NCBI RefSeq assembly: GCF_000244975.1
Contig: NZ_CM001440.1
Coordinates: forward strand, 981,538 to 1,045,537
Source of the DNA: Saccharomonospora cyanea NA-134
GTDB taxonomy: Bacteria; Actinomycetota; Actinomycetes; Mycobacteriales; Pseudonocardiaceae
DNA: 64,000 bases
Direction: 5' to 3'
In this document: positions 18,280-27,957 of the stretch, piece by piece
How the letters are laid out: every line of letters begins with the position of its first letter
Numbering within the stretch: the first letter of the stretch is position 1
Position numbers and translations under genes: made by a program
Notes under the pieces: generated by a model
The model's input: the letters and a program-made list of their open reading frames with translations, nothing else
Told to the model about the DNA's origin: nothing
Database searches by the model: none

Positions 18280-19343
18280 GTCGCCTCGGCGAGGGTGCTC
18301 ATGCCCGCGAGCACCGCTCTGGCGGCGCGGAGCACGGGCACCGCCTGCACCGCGCCGCTGCCCTCGCCCAGGCGCAGCCTCAGGTCGAGGATCGGTTCCA
18401 GGCCGAGCGAGGCGAGCCCGAGCCTCTGTGCCGGTTCGGTCGAGGCGTGCCCGGCCAGCCACCACCGCGCGGCGCCCGGGGCGATGTCACGGGCCACGAG
18501 TGCCGCGGCGACGGAGAAGACCCCGTCGAGCACCACCGGGGTCGACCGCACGGCCGCCTGCACCAGGAAGCCGGCGGTCGCCGCCGCGCACGCGCTGCCG
18601 AGCGCGGTGAGCCGGTCGAACGGGTCACCGACCCGGTCCCCGGCGCGGCGCAGTGCCCGGTCGACCACCGCCACCTTGTGAGCGCGTCCCGGCTCGTCGA
18701 CTCCGGTGCCGGTACCCACGACCTCCCGCGCGGGCAGGCCGAGCGAGGCCCCGGTCAGCGCGGCGGCCACCGTGCTGTTGCCGATACCCATGTCGCCGGG
18801 CACGAGCACGCACGCCCCGGCGTCGATCTCCTCGTCGGCCACGGCCCGGCCCACGGAGAAGGCCCTCTCGGCCTCTCCCGGTGCCAGCGCGTCCTCCACG
18901 TCGACCGAGCCGGAACCGCGTCTCACCTTGCGGGCGACGACCTCGCGCGGCACGTCGTCGAGCTCGGCGTCGACGGCGACGTCCAGCACCCGCACCCGCG
19001 CGCCGACCTCGCGCGCGAGCACGGTGACGCCGCTGGTGCCCGCGCAGAACACGCGCACCATCGCCGCGGTGATCTCGCGCGGGTACGCGGACACACCCGG
19101 CGAACCCGGCGCCGTCCTCGACACGCCGTGATCGCCCGCGAACACCACGACGCGCACGTCGTCCAGCGGACGCGGCGGTACCGTGCCGTGAGCGCCGCAC
19201 AGCCACGCGGCGAGCTCCTCAAGCCTGCCGAGCGAGCCGACAGGTTTGACCAGCTCGTCGAGCCGCCGTCGCGCCTGGTGCTCCGCCGTCGCGTCGGGCA
19301 GCGGCACGTGGATGGGCGCCGCCGTGCTCACAGCCGACCTCAC
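18276..19343 (-). CDS. cobT: Nicotinate-nucleotide-dimethylbenzimidazole phosphoribosyltransferase
   Basis: A 355-residue CobT homologue, which makes alpha-ribazole 5'-phosphate from dimethylbenzimidazole and nicotinate mononucleotide. Family segments include KPVGSLGRLEELAAWLCG, VVVFAGDHGVSRTAPG, MGIGNSTVAAALTGASLG and VLDGVFSVAAALVARDIAPG. The GTG at 19343 overlaps the cobU stop by 4 bp (GTGA) and gives the normal family length; a longer frame upstream is antisense-like and rejected. Middle gene of cobUTS. Confidence 0.93.
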   Translation of the reverse strand: MRSAVSTAAPIHVPLPDATAEHQARRRLDELVKPVGSLGRLEELAAWLCGAHGTVPPRPLDDVRVVVFAGDHGVSRTAPGSPGVSAYPREITAAMVRVFCAGTSGVTVLAREVGARVRVLDVAVDAELDDVPREVVARKVRRGSGSVDVEDALAPGEAERAFSVGRAVADEEIDAGACVLVPGDMGIGNSTVAAALTGASLGLPAREVVGTGTGVDEPGRAHKVAVVDRALRRAGDRVGDPFDRLTALGSACAAATAGFLVQAAVRSTPVVLDGVFSVAAALVARDIAPGAARWWLAGHASTEPAQRLGLASLGLEPILDLRLRLGEGSGAVQAVPVLRAARAVLAGMSTLAEAT

Positions 19344-19966
19344 AGGTGCATCACCCGCCCCGCCACGACGAGCCGCACCGAGTCCGAACCCGCCGCGACG
19401 GCGGTGTTGAGAGCACCCAGTACGTCCCGGAACACGCGACCCGAGTGCGTGGCGGGAACGACGCCCGAACCCACCTCGTTGCTGACCGCCACCACGGGAA
19501 CGGTGGTGGCGTGCCAGGCGTCGACGAAGTCCTGCAACCGCTCGTCCACCGCGTGCTGCCAGCCGGACCGCTGCTCCCACGCGCCCGCTTCGTCGAGCAC
19601 CCGGGTCAGCCAGGTGCCGAGGCAGTCCACGAGCACCGGCGCGGTGGTGGACCGGAGCACGCCCGAGATGTCCATGGTCTCGACCGTGCGCCAGTGGGCG
19701 GGCCGCCTGGCGCGGTGGGCCGCGACTCTCGCCGCCCACTCCGGGTCGGCGTCGCCGGGAGGTGCGCTGCCCGCCACGTAGACCACGTACCGGTACCGCG
19801 ACATGAGCTGCTCGGCGTGTCGTGACTTGCCGGATCGGACCCCGCCCAGGACGAGCGTGCGCGGACCGCCACGTGCGCGACGGCCGTACTTGCGCAGGAG
19901 CAGGGCCCCCTCCTCCAGCCGTCCGGCCACGAACTCGGTGACCCGCCGCCTCGGATCAGTCATCAT
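19340..19966 (-). CDS. cobU: Bifunctional adenosylcobinamide kinase / guanylyltransferase
   Basis: A 208-residue CobU homologue, which phosphorylates adenosylcobinamide and transfers GMP to it. A P-loop (GGVRSGKSRHAEQL), APVLVDCLGTWLTR (Walker-B-like region) and VVAVSNEVGSGVVPATHSGR are diagnostic. About 35 extra residues precede the P-loop (MMTDPRRRVTEFVAGRLEEG), longer than in E. coli CobU; the double Met at 19966/19963 is the best start but its ribosome site is weak. First gene of the cobUTS operon. No cobalamin riboswitch-like leader is seen in the roughly 100 bp upstream. Confidence 0.92.
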   Translation of the reverse strand: MMTDPRRRVTEFVAGRLEEGALLLRKYGRRARGGPRTLVLGGVRSGKSRHAEQLMSRYRYVVYVAGSAPPGDADPEWAARVAAHRARRPAHWRTVETMDISGVLRSTTAPVLVDCLGTWLTRVLDEAGAWEQRSGWQHAVDERLQDFVDAWHATTVPVVAVSNEVGSGVVPATHSGRVFRDVLGALNTAVAAGSDSVRLVVAGRVMHL

Positions 19967-20007
19967 GGTCGGACATTCTCGCCCACAACACCGGTTTTCC
20001 GCTGCCG

Positions 20008-20046
20008 TCGCGGGCGAAAGGCGACGTTTGTGCCTTTCGCCCGCGA
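20008..20046 (-). terminator. Perfect 15-bp hairpin after gltD
   Basis: TCGCGGGCGAAAGGC at 20008-20022 and its exact reverse complement at 20032-20046 flank a 9-base loop. It starts 13 bp past the gltD stop and lies before cobU on the same strand. There is no clear U tract, so it would be the U-less hairpin type common in actinomycetes, separating gltBD from cobUTS. Confidence 0.7.
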
Positions 20047-20059
20047 TGGTCGGCACGGG

Positions 20060-21511
20060 TCAGGCGATCGGCCGGTCGGTGGGTGAGATGGGAGCGGGCA
20101 GCACGTCGCGCCCGGTGAGGTAGGCGTCGACACCCGCCGCGGCCGAGCGCCCTTCCGCGATCGCCCACACGATCAGCGACTGGCCACGCCCCATGTCACC
20201 GGCGACGAACACCTTGTCCACGCTCGTGGCGAACGACGCGTCGCGGGCGACGTTGCCGCGGGCGTCCAGCTCGACGCCGAGCCGGTCCAGCAGACCCTCC
20301 CGCTGCGGGCCGACGAACCCCATCGCGAGCAGCACGAGCTGAGCGGGCAGTTCCCGCTCGGTGCCCTCGACAGGCACGAACCGGCCGTCCTCGCGCCGCA
20401 CCTCGACCAGCCTCAGCGCGCGCAACCTGCCCTCGTCGTCGGCGAGGAACTCCTGCGTGTTCACCGAGTAGAGCCGCTCACCGCCCTCCTCGTGCGCCGA
20501 CGACACCCGGTAGATCATCGGGTAGGTCGGCCACGGGTGTGCCTCCGACCGCGCCTCGGGCGGCTTCGGCATGATCTCCAGCTGGGTCACCGAACGCGCG
20601 CCCTGCCGGTGTGCGGTGCCGACACAGTCGGCGCCCGTGTCACCACCGCCGATCACGACGACGTCCTTGCCCGCCGCGTCGATCGGCGAGGCCGCCAGCG
20701 CACCGGAGGCGACCCGGTTGGCGAACGGCAGGTACTCCATCGCCTGGTGTACACCGGGCAGTTCCCGGCCGGGCACCGGCAGGTCGCGAGCCGCTGTCGC
20801 CCCACCGGCCAGGACCACCGCGTCGTGGCCCGCGAGCAGCTCGTCGACGGAGAGGTCCACACCGACGTCCACACCCGTGCGGAACTCCGTGCCCTCCGCC
20901 CGCATCTGGTTCAGCCTGCGGTCGAGCCGGAACTTCTCCATCTTGAACTCGGGAATGCCGTAGCGCAGCAGACCGCCGATCGCGTCGGCGCGCTCGTAGA
21001 CCACCACGTCGTGGCCCGCGCGCGTCAACTGCTGCGCCGCCGCCAACCCGGAAGGGCCGGAGCCCACCACGGCGACCCTCCTGCCGGTTCTCGTCTCCGG
21101 CGGCTGCGGGGTGACCCACCCCTCGTCCCAAGCCCGGTCGATGATCGAGACCTCGACCCGTTTGATCGTCACGGGGTCGTCGTTGATCCCCAGCACGCAC
21201 GCCGCCTCGCACGGCGCGGGGCACAACGTGCCCGTGAACTCGGGAAAGTTGTTCGTGGCGTGCAGGCGCTCGATGGCGTCGCGCCAGTCGTCCCGCCACG
21301 TCAGGGTGTTCCACTCCGGAATCAGGTTGCCCAGCGGGCAACCCTGGTGGCAGAACGGGATGCCGCAGTCCATGCAGCGCCCGGCCTGCCCGGTGAGTTT
21401 CGAGGACTCGAACTCCTCGTAGACCTCCCGCCAGTCCCGGATACGGATGTCCACGGGACGGGACTTCGGGACCTCGCGTTCGGTGGTCAGAAAACCCTTG
21501 GGGTCAGCCAT
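20060..21511 (-). CDS. gltD: Glutamate synthase small subunit
   Basis: A 483-residue NADPH-dependent GOGAT beta subunit, which passes electrons to GltB. The N-terminal region has two cysteine clusters for [4Fe-4S] centres (AGRCMDCGIPFCHQGCPLGN and GTLCPAPCEAACVLGI), then an FAD dinucleotide motif VVGSGPSGLAAAQQL and an NADPH motif VVIGGGDTGADCVGTA; it ends with the FAD-contacting GDMGRGQSLIVWAIAEGR. The ATG at 21511 lies in AATGGCTGA after an AGGAGG site and begins [10 protein letters not shown]. This start context is duplicated three more times between gltD and gltB. Confidence 0.95.
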   Translation of the reverse strand: MADPKGFLTTEREVPKSRPVDIRIRDWREVYEEFESSKLTGQAGRCMDCGIPFCHQGCPLGNLIPEWNTLTWRDDWRDAIERLHATNNFPEFTGTLCPAPCEAACVLGINDDPVTIKRVEVSIIDRAWDEGWVTPQPPETRTGRRVAVVGSGPSGLAAAQQLTRAGHDVVVYERADAIGGLLRYGIPEFKMEKFRLDRRLNQMRAEGTEFRTGVDVGVDLSVDELLAGHDAVVLAGGATAARDLPVPGRELPGVHQAMEYLPFANRVASGALAASPIDAAGKDVVVIGGGDTGADCVGTAHRQGARSVTQLEIMPKPPEARSEAHPWPTYPMIYRVSSAHEEGGERLYSVNTQEFLADDEGRLRALRLVEVRREDGRFVPVEGTERELPAQLVLLAMGFVGPQREGLLDRLGVELDARGNVARDASFATSVDKVFVAGDMGRGQSLIVWAIAEGRSAAAGVDAYLTGRDVLPAPISPTDRPIA

Positions 21512-21728
21512 TGGCCACCTCCTGTGTCTTGCGGGGCACCCGCACCCGGTCGGCGGCAATGGCTGCGTATGCAGTGTCAGCCATTGGCCACCTCTGTGTT
21601 TTGCGGGGCACCCGCACCCGGTCGGCGGCAATGGCTGCGTATGCAGTGTCAGCCATTGGCCGCCTCTGTGTTTTGCGGGGCACCCGCACCCGGTCGGCGG
21701 GCATGGCTGCGCTGTGATTCTCAGCCAT
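21504..21728 (-). CDS. Putative 74-residue repeat peptide between gltB and gltD
   Basis: An open frame of 75 codons fills the gap between gltB and gltD. It is made of three units of about 24 residues ([20 protein letters not shown] and variants) and ends EVANG, the same five residues that end GltB. Its ATG overlaps the gltB stop in AATGGCTGA and its stop overlaps the gltD start in the same string. Two units are 72 bp (24 codons) and the last is 73 bp; the extra G both creates the stop and completes AGGAGG before gltD. Whether the peptide is made or is only a coupling device is unknown; no homologue is recognised. Confidence 0.4.
   Translation of the reverse strand: MAENHSAAMPADRVRVPRKTQRRPMADTAYAAIAADRVRVPRKTQRWPMADTAYAAIAADRVRVPRKTQEVANG
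21509..21728. repeat. Three-unit 72/73-bp tandem repeat spanning the gltB-gltD junction
   Basis: GCCATTGGCC-type junction sequence recurs with its CAT at 21509, 21582, 21654 and 21726, giving periods of 73, 72 and 72 bp. Each unit, on the minus strand, contains a GAGG(T/C)GGCCAATGGCTGA copy of the gltB end and gltD start plus about 54 bp of other sequence. Within units AATGGCTG and CAGCCATT are 8-base inverted repeats around a 12-base loop, so a hairpin could hide the start codon. The unit nearest gltB is the most diverged. Confidence 0.9.
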
Positions 21729-24700
21729 TGGCCACCTCCATGATCGCGACATTGACGTCCCGCCCCTCGCGCTCCGCCTCGGCACGCGCGCGCAGGACCC
21801 GCTTGTAGTCCTTCGGCATGACCTTCGTGAACCGTCCCAGCGCGGACTCCCAGTCGGTGAGCAGCGCGTGCGCCACCGCCGACTCCGTCTCCACGTAGTG
21901 CCGCTCGATCGCGTCGCGGAGGAACTCCTCGTCCTCGTCGTCCAGCGGATCGAGGTCCACCATGTCGGGGTTCACGCGGACGGGCCGCAGGTCGAGCACG
22001 TAGGCGACGCCGCCCGACATGCCCGCCGCGAAGTTGCGGCCCGTGCGGCCGAGCACCACGACGTGCCCGCCGGTCATGTACTCGCAACCGTGGTCGCCGA
22101 CGCCTTCGACGACGGCCAGCGCACCGGAGTTACGCACGCAGAACCGCTCGCCCACCCGGCCACGGAGGAAGAGCTCACCACCGGTGGCGCCGTAGCCGAT
22201 CACGTTGCCGGCGATGACGTTGTCCTCGGCGGCGAACCGGGCCTCCCTCGGCGGCCGCACGACGATCCGGCCACCGGACAGGCCCTTGCCGACGTAGTCG
22301 TTGCCGTCACCGACCAGCCGCAGCGTGATGCCCCTGGGCACGAAAGCGCCGAACGACTGGCCCGCCGTGCCCGTGAACGTGATGTCGATGGTGTCGTCCG
22401 GCAGGCCCGCACCACCCCAGCGCTTCGTGACCTCCGAGCCGAGCATCGTGCCGACCGTGCGGTTCACGTTACGCACCGGGAGTTCGAGCTTCACCTTGTC
22501 GCCGGAGAGCAGAGCGCCCTCGGCGAGTTGGATGAGCGTGTTGTCCAGCGCCGCGTCGAGCCCGTGGTCCTGCGCCACCACCTGGTGGCGAGCCGCGCCC
22601 GGCTCCAGTTCGGGCACGTGGAGGATCGGCGAGAGGTCCAGGCCGGACGCCTTCCAGTGGTCGACGGCCTTGCGCGTGTCCAGCAGCTCGGCGTGGCCGA
22701 CGGCCTCGGCGATCGAGCGGAACCCCAGCCTGGCGAGGTACTCGCGCACCTCCTGCGCGATGAACTCGAAGAAGTTCACCACGTATTCCGCCTTGCCACT
22801 GAACTTGGCCCGCAGCTGCGGGTTCTGCGTCGCCACACCCACCGGACACGTGTCGAGGTGGCACACGCGCATCATGATGCAGCCCGACACCACCAGCGGG
22901 GCCGTGGCGAACCCGAACTCCTCCGCGCCGAGCAGCGCGGCGATCACCACGTCGCGACCCGTCTTGAGCTGGCCGTCGGCCTGCACCACGATGCGGTCGC
23001 GCAACCGGTTGCTCAGCAGGGTCTGCTGCGTCTCGGCCAGCCCCAGCTCCCACGGACCACCCGCGTGCTTGATCGACGACAGGGGCGACGCCCCCGTGCC
23101 GCCGTCGTGGCCGGAGATCAGCACCACGTCCGCGTGCGCCTTCGACACCCCGGCGGCGACCGTGCCGACGCCCACTTCGGACACCAGCTTCACGTGGATG
23201 CGCGCGGCCGGGTTGGCGTTCTTCAGGTCGTGGACGAGCTGGGCGAGGTCCTCGATCGAGTAGATGTCGTGGTGCGGCGGCGGTGAGATGAGCCCCACCC
23301 CCGGCGTGGAGTGCCGGGTCTTCGCGATCCACGGATACACCTTGCCGCCGGGCAGCTGCCCGCCCTCGCCGGGCTTGGCGCCCTGCGCCATCTTGATCTG
23401 GATGTCGTCGGCGTTCACCAGGTACTCGCTGGTGACCCCGAACCGGCCGCTGGCGACCTGCTTCACGGCGCTGCGCCGCTCGGGATCGTGGAGGCGCTCC
23501 GGGTCCTCGCCGCCCTCGCCGGTGTTGGACTTGCCGCCGAGCCGGTTCATGGCGATGGCCAGCGTCTCGTGCATCTCCTGCGAGATCGAGCCGTAGGAGA
23601 TGGCACCGGTCGCGAACCGCTTGACGATCTCCGAGACCGGTTCGACCTCCTCGATCGGCACCGGCGGGCGCGCACCCTCCTTGAGTTCGAACAGCCCGCG
23701 CAGCGTCATCAGCTGCCGCGACTGGTCGTCGACGGCGCGCGTGTACTCCTTGAAGACCTCGTACCTGCCGCTGCGCGTGGAGTGCTGCAGCTTGAACACC
23801 GTGTGCGGGTTGAACAGGTGCGGCTCACCCTCGCGGCGCCACTGGTAGTCACCGCCGGTTTCGAGTTCACGGTGTGCCGCCCGCACGCCGTCGGCGGGGA
23901 AGGCACGGCGGTGCCGCTCGCTCACCTCGCGGGCGAGCAGGTCGAAGCCAACTCCGCCGAGCCGCGACGTCGTGCCCGTGAAGCACGTGTCGACGACCTC
24001 GGAGCCGAGCCCGATGGCCTCGAAGATCTGCGCGCCCGTGTACGAGGCGACGGTGGAGACGCCCATCTTGGACATCGTCTTGCGCACGCCCTTGCCGAGC
24101 GCGGTGACGAGGTTGCGTGTGGCCCGCTCGGGCGTGACGTCGCCCAGCCTGCCCTGCTCCGCCAGCTCCCGCACCGTGGCCATCGCCAGGTACGGGTTCA
24201 CGGCCGCGGCGCCGTAGCCGATGAGCAGCGCGATGTGGTGCACCTCCCGCGCGTCGCCCGACTCGACCACCAGGCCCACCTGGGTGCGGCTCTTCTCCCG
24301 CACCAGGTGGTGGTGCACCGCGCCCGTGAGCAGCAGCGACGGGATCGCCGCGTGCTCGGCGTCCACACCGCGGTCGGACAGCACGATGAGCCGCGCACCG
24401 TCGGCGATGGCCTCGCTCACCTCGGCGCGGATCTCGTCGAGCCTGCGCACCAGCGCCTCGCCGCCGCCCGCGACCTCGAACGTGCCGCGCACCGTGTGCG
24501 AGGTGAACTCGGGCAGGTCGCCGTCGTCGTTGGCGTGGACCAGCTTGGCGAGTTCGTCGTCGTCCAGCACCGGGAAGGGAAGCACGATCTTGCGGCAGTG
24601 CCGGGGCCCGGCCTCCAGCAGGTTGGACTCCGAACCGAGCTGCGTACGCAGCGCGGTCACCAGCTCCTCGCGGATGGCGTCCAGCGGCGGGTTCGTCACC

Positions 24701-26262
24701 TGCGCGAACAGCTGGGTGAAGTAGTCGTAGAGCTGCCGGGGCCTGCTGGTCAGCGGCGCGAGCGGCGCGTCGTTGCCCATCGAGCCGATCGGCTCCGCGC
24801 CGGTGCGGGCCATCGGTTCGAGCAGTACCCCGAGTTCCTCGGAGGTGTAGCCGAACGCCTGCCTGCTGCGCGTCAGCGAGGCGTCCGACGGCACCTCACG
24901 GTCGCGTTCGGGCAACTCACCCAACCGCAACAGGCCGGCGTCGAGCCACTCCGCGTACGGGTGCTCGGCGGCGAGCTCCGCCTTGATCTCCGCGTCGTCG
25001 ATGATGCGGCCCTGGGCCGTGTCCACGAGGAACATGCGGCCCGGTTCCAGCCGTCCCTTGCGGACGACGGAGGACTGGTCGAGTTCCAGCACCCCGACCT
25101 CGCTGGCGAGCACCACGAGACCGTCCTCGGTCACCCAGTAGCGCGCGGGGCGCAGGCCGTTGCGGTCGAGTACCGCGCCGATCTGCGTGCCGTCGGTGAA
25201 CGACACCAGCGCGGGGCCGTCCCACGGCTCCATCAGCGTCGAGTGGTACTCGTAGAAGGCCCGGCGCGCCGGGTCCATCTCCTGGTGGTTCTCCCACGCC
25301 TCCGGGATCATCATCAGCACCGCGTGGGGCAGTGACCGGCCACCGAGGTGCAGCAGCTCCAGCACCTCGTCGAACGACGCCGAGTCGCTCGCGCCGCGAG
25401 TGATCACCGGGTACAGGCGGGAGAGGTCGCCGGAGAACAACTCGGACGAAAGCTGCGACTCGCGTGCGTCCATCCAGTTGCGGTTGCCCCGCAGCGTGTT
25501 GATCTCGCCGTTGTGGGCGATGTAGCGGTACGGGTGCGCCAGCGGCCACGACGGGAACGTGTTGGTGGAGAACCGGGAGTGCACGAGACCGATGGCACTG
25601 GTGACCCGCTCGTCGGTGAGGTCGGGGAAGAACCCCTCGACCTGCGGCTCGGTGAGCATTCCCTTGTAGACGATCGTGCGCGACGACAGGCTCGGGAAGT
25701 AGACGTCCTGCTCGGCCAGTTCCCGCTCGGCTCGCTTGCGGACGCAGAACGCCGCGCGTTCCAGCTCGAGGCCGGTCACCTCGTCGCGCTGCGGTGCGAG
25801 GAAGACCTGCGCGAAGTGGGGCATGGTGGTCGCGGCGATGGCGCCCACGTGATCGGTGTCCACGGGCAGCTCACGCCAGCCCAGCACGCGCATGCCCTCT
25901 TCGGCGGCGATGCGCTCGATGGTGGAGACCGCCCTGCCCCGCGCCTGCTCGTCGCGTGGCAGGAACGCGGTGCCCGCGGCGTAACCGCCGGGTTCGGGCA
26001 GGTCGAAGTCGGTGACCTCGCGGAAGAAGGCGTCGGGGAGTTGGATGAGGATGCCCGCGCCGTCACCCGTGTCGGGTTCGGCGCCACGGGCGCCACGATG
26101 CTCCAGGTTGCGTAGCGCCACCAGGGCTTTCGCGACGATGTCATGGTTCGCGCGGCCCGTGAGGTCGGCGACGAAGGCCACGCCACAGGCGTCGTGTTCG
26201 TACTGCTCGTCGTACAAACCCTCGGAAGGCGCCGAGGGTTTGCGCGGTGCGGGGCGGGTCAC
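21721..26262 (-). CDS. gltB: Glutamate synthase large subunit
   Basis: A 1513-residue ferredoxin/NADPH-type GOGAT alpha subunit, which makes two glutamates from glutamine and 2-oxoglutarate. The nucleophile Cys is in [13 protein letters not shown]; about 19 residues precede it as a propeptide. Further features are the glutaminase domain ([19 protein letters not shown]), the FMN-binding synthase domain ([15 protein letters not shown]), the [3Fe-4S] cysteines in [19 protein letters not shown], and the C-terminal beta-helix with repeated GxxG turns. The GTG at 26262 is chosen for an AGGAGGGG site 9 bp upstream. First gene of gltB-(orf)-gltD. Confidence 0.96.
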   Translation of the reverse strand: MTRPAPRKPSAPSEGLYDEQYEHDACGVAFVADLTGRANHDIVAKALVALRNLEHRGARGAEPDTGDGAGILIQLPDAFFREVTDFDLPEPGGYAAGTAFLPRDEQARGRAVSTIERIAAEEGMRVLGWRELPVDTDHVGAIAATTMPHFAQVFLAPQRDEVTGLELERAAFCVRKRAERELAEQDVYFPSLSSRTIVYKGMLTEPQVEGFFPDLTDERVTSAIGLVHSRFSTNTFPSWPLAHPYRYIAHNGEINTLRGNRNWMDARESQLSSELFSGDLSRLYPVITRGASDSASFDEVLELLHLGGRSLPHAVLMMIPEAWENHQEMDPARRAFYEYHSTLMEPWDGPALVSFTDGTQIGAVLDRNGLRPARYWVTEDGLVVLASEVGVLELDQSSVVRKGRLEPGRMFLVDTAQGRIIDDAEIKAELAAEHPYAEWLDAGLLRLGELPERDREVPSDASLTRSRQAFGYTSEELGVLLEPMARTGAEPIGSMGNDAPLAPLTSRPRQLYDYFTQLFAQVTNPPLDAIREELVTALRTQLGSESNLLEAGPRHCRKIVLPFPVLDDDELAKLVHANDDGDLPEFTSHTVRGTFEVAGGGEALVRRLDEIRAEVSEAIADGARLIVLSDRGVDAEHAAIPSLLLTGAVHHHLVREKSRTQVGLVVESGDAREVHHIALLIGYGAAAVNPYLAMATVRELAEQGRLGDVTPERATRNLVTALGKGVRKTMSKMGVSTVASYTGAQIFEAIGLGSEVVDTCFTGTTSRLGGVGFDLLAREVSERHRRAFPADGVRAAHRELETGGDYQWRREGEPHLFNPHTVFKLQHSTRSGRYEVFKEYTRAVDDQSRQLMTLRGLFELKEGARPPVPIEEVEPVSEIVKRFATGAISYGSISQEMHETLAIAMNRLGGKSNTGEGGEDPERLHDPERRSAVKQVASGRFGVTSEYLVNADDIQIKMAQGAKPGEGGQLPGGKVYPWIAKTRHSTPGVGLISPPPHHDIYSIEDLAQLVHDLKNANPAARIHVKLVSEVGVGTVAAGVSKAHADVVLISGHDGGTGASPLSSIKHAGGPWELGLAETQQTLLSNRLRDRIVVQADGQLKTGRDVVIAALLGAEEFGFATAPLVVSGCIMMRVCHLDTCPVGVATQNPQLRAKFSGKAEYVVNFFEFIAQEVREYLARLGFRSIAEAVGHAELLDTRKAVDHWKASGLDLSPILHVPELEPGAARHQVVAQDHGLDAALDNTLIQLAEGALLSGDKVKLELPVRNVNRTVGTMLGSEVTKRWGGAGLPDDTIDITFTGTAGQSFGAFVPRGITLRLVGDGNDYVGKGLSGGRIVVRPPREARFAAEDNVIAGNVIGYGATGGELFLRGRVGERFCVRNSGALAVVEGVGDHGCEYMTGGHVVVLGRTGRNFAAGMSGGVAYVLDLRPVRVNPDMVDLDPLDDEDEEFLRDAIERHYVETESAVAHALLTDWESALGRFTKVMPKDYKRVLRARAEAEREGRDVNVAIMEVANG

Positions 26263-26695
26263 GGCTGGCGGCCCCTCCTCGTGCTCGGCACAACCGGGCC
26301 ACGAGAGCCCCACCGGTGCGCTGTGACGTAGCGCACTGGTCGGCTAACGATTCGGCCCGATGTTGCGATGGTCAGTTCGAAAAGGTCGATGTCGCCACTC
26401 GCGCTTCATTGCGGAAGGTCGCGGACACATCGGGTGACCACACGGCGCTGTGCGGCGGCAGAGCATTGCGCGGTCCGTGGATCCGACCACGTGGTCGTCG
26501 CGGATCCGGCGCACGAATGGTTCTCCGGGATCGCCGGGTCTTATGACAGTAATGTGAACCAGCGGTTAGCCAAATAGTCGCGATGTGTTACGTGAACAAC
26601 AGCACGAGGGGATTGACGATCGCGGCATCGTTGTGCTTTCCCGCGCGCGTAGCGCTCTGACCTGCGCAAACGTCAGAGGCGGTAGGGTCTTGGGC
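26263..26695. other. 433-bp divergent intergenic region gltB / gcdH
   Basis: No convincing gene is seen. The part nearer gcdH (about 26540-26640) is unusually A/T-rich for this genome and contains GTGAACCAGCGGTTAGC (AACC/GGTT inverted) and GTTACGTGAAC, which look like protein-binding sites. A TAGGGT at 26683-26688 lies 7 bp before the gcdH ATG and would make that transcript leaderless. A proper GlnR-type box could not be assigned. Confidence 0.4.
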
Positions 26696-27880
26696 ATGGT
26701 TGAGACCGGTTCGGACCCAGGTGATTTCCTCGGCGTCGACGCCGAACTGACGGCGGACGAACGCGACATCCGCGATACGGTACGGCGGTTCGCGAAGGCG
26801 GAACTGAGCCCCCATGTCGCGGATTGGTACGAAAATGCGACGCTTCCGGCGCGAGATCTGGCGAAAAGTTTCGGCCGACTGGGCGTACTCGGAATGCACC
26901 TTACGGACTACGGGTGCGCGGGTTCGTCCGCCGTCGCGTACGGCGTCGCCTGCCGCGAGTTGGAGGCCGTCGACTCGGGGCTGCGCAGCTTCGTCTCCGT
27001 GCAGGGGTCACTGGCCATGTACGCCATTCACCGCTACGGCAGCGAGGAGCAGAAGCGGCAGTGGCTGCCCGCGCTGGCGTCGGGGGAGGCGATCGGGTGC
27101 TTCGGGCTCACCGAACCGGACGCGGGCAGTGACCCGGCGTCCATGCGCACGCGCGCACGCCGGGACGGTGCCGACTGGGTGCTGGACGGCACCAAGATGT
27201 GGATCACCAACGGAACGGTGGCCGACGTCGCCGTGGTGTGGGCTCAGACCGACGACGGTGTGCGCGGTTTCGTCGTGCCCACCGACACGCCCGGCTTCTC
27301 GGCCCACGAGATCACCCGCAAGCTTTCGCTTCGGGCCTCGGTGACGGCGGAACTGGTGCTCGACGGCGTGCGGCTGCCCTCGGACGCCGCCCTGCCCGGT
27401 GTGACGGGACTGCGCGGGCCGTTGTCGTGCCTCAACGAGGCGCGGTTCGGCATCGTGTTCGGCGTCGTGGGGGCCGCGCGCACCTGTTACGAGACGGCGT
27501 TGGAGTACACCACCACGCGCACCCAGTTCGGGCAGCCGCTGGCGGCCTACCAGCTCACGCAGCGCAAGCTGGCCGATCTCGTCGTGGAGGTGAACCGGGC
27601 GGGGCTGGTGGCGTTGCGACTCGGCAGGCTGAAGGACTCCGGTGCGCTGCACCACAGCCAGGTGAGTTTCGGCAAGCTCGCCAACGTGCGCGCGGCACTC
27701 GACGTGGCTCGCACCGCGCGGTCGATGCTGGGCGCCAACGGGATCTCGCTGGAGTACCCGGTGATGCGGCACGCGGCGAACCTCGAAACGGTATTGACGT
27801 ACGAGGGAACCGAGGAGATGCACGCCCTGTCGGTGGGCCAGGCGGTGACGGGAATCCCGGCCTTCCGGGTGAGCCCCTGA
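26696..27880 (+). CDS. gcdH: Glutaryl-CoA dehydrogenase (acyl-CoA dehydrogenase family)
   Basis: A 394-residue flavoprotein of the acyl-CoA dehydrogenase family. It closely follows glutaryl-CoA dehydrogenase, which oxidises and decarboxylates glutaryl-CoA to crotonyl-CoA in lysine and tryptophan breakdown. Matches include VDSGLRSFVSVQGSLAMYAI (with the substrate-carboxylate Arg), GCFGLTEPDAGSDPASM, WITNGTVADVAVVWA, MLGANGISLEYPVMRHAANLE, and the catalytic Glu in TYEGTEEMHAL. The ATG at 26696 gives the family N-terminus. No other glutarate-pathway gene is adjacent. A minor alternative is another short-chain acyl-CoA dehydrogenase. Confidence 0.88.
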   Translation: MVETGSDPGDFLGVDAELTADERDIRDTVRRFAKAELSPHVADWYENATLPARDLAKSFGRLGVLGMHLTDYGCAGSSAVAYGVACRELEAVDSGLRSFVSVQGSLAMYAIHRYGSEEQKRQWLPALASGEAIGCFGLTEPDAGSDPASMRTRARRDGADWVLDGTKMWITNGTVADVAVVWAQTDDGVRGFVVPTDTPGFSAHEITRKLSLRASVTAELVLDGVRLPSDAALPGVTGLRGPLSCLNEARFGIVFGVVGAARTCYETALEYTTTRTQFGQPLAAYQLTQRKLADLVVEVNRAGLVALRLGRLKDSGALHHSQVSFGKLANVRAALDVARTARSMLGANGISLEYPVMRHAANLETVLTYEGTEEMHALSVGQAVTGIPAFRVSP

Positions 27881-27890
27881 GCCCCTGACA

Positions 27891-27957
27891 CCGTGTCCGC
27901 AGCCTGCGCACGCGTGTCCGCAGGCTGCGCGCGTGTGTCTGCAGTTCGCGTACGAGC
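27891..27957 (+). repeat. 21-bp-period 3' array, copy 4 (after gcdH)
   Basis: Three units start at 27893, 27914 and 27935 (GTGTCCGCA, GTGTCCGCA, GTGTCTGCA), exactly 21 bp apart. It follows the gcdH stop by 12 bp in sense orientation and fills the gap before a convergent gene. This is the longest copy in the window. Confidence 0.8.

Noticed and set aside
19967-20059. Cobalamin riboswitch upstream of cobU
   Set aside because: The gap is only about 100 bp and is taken up mostly by the gltD hairpin; no B12-box-like sequence was seen.
21509-21728. CRISPR-like array between gltB and gltD
   Set aside because: The units are nearly identical along their full length with no unique spacers, and they duplicate the flanking gene ends, so it is a coding-frame tandem duplication.
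26263-26695. GlnR or AmtR operator in front of gltB
   Set aside because: Symmetric A/T-rich elements exist but none fits the GlnR spacing (GTnAC-N6-GAAAC) well enough to claim.
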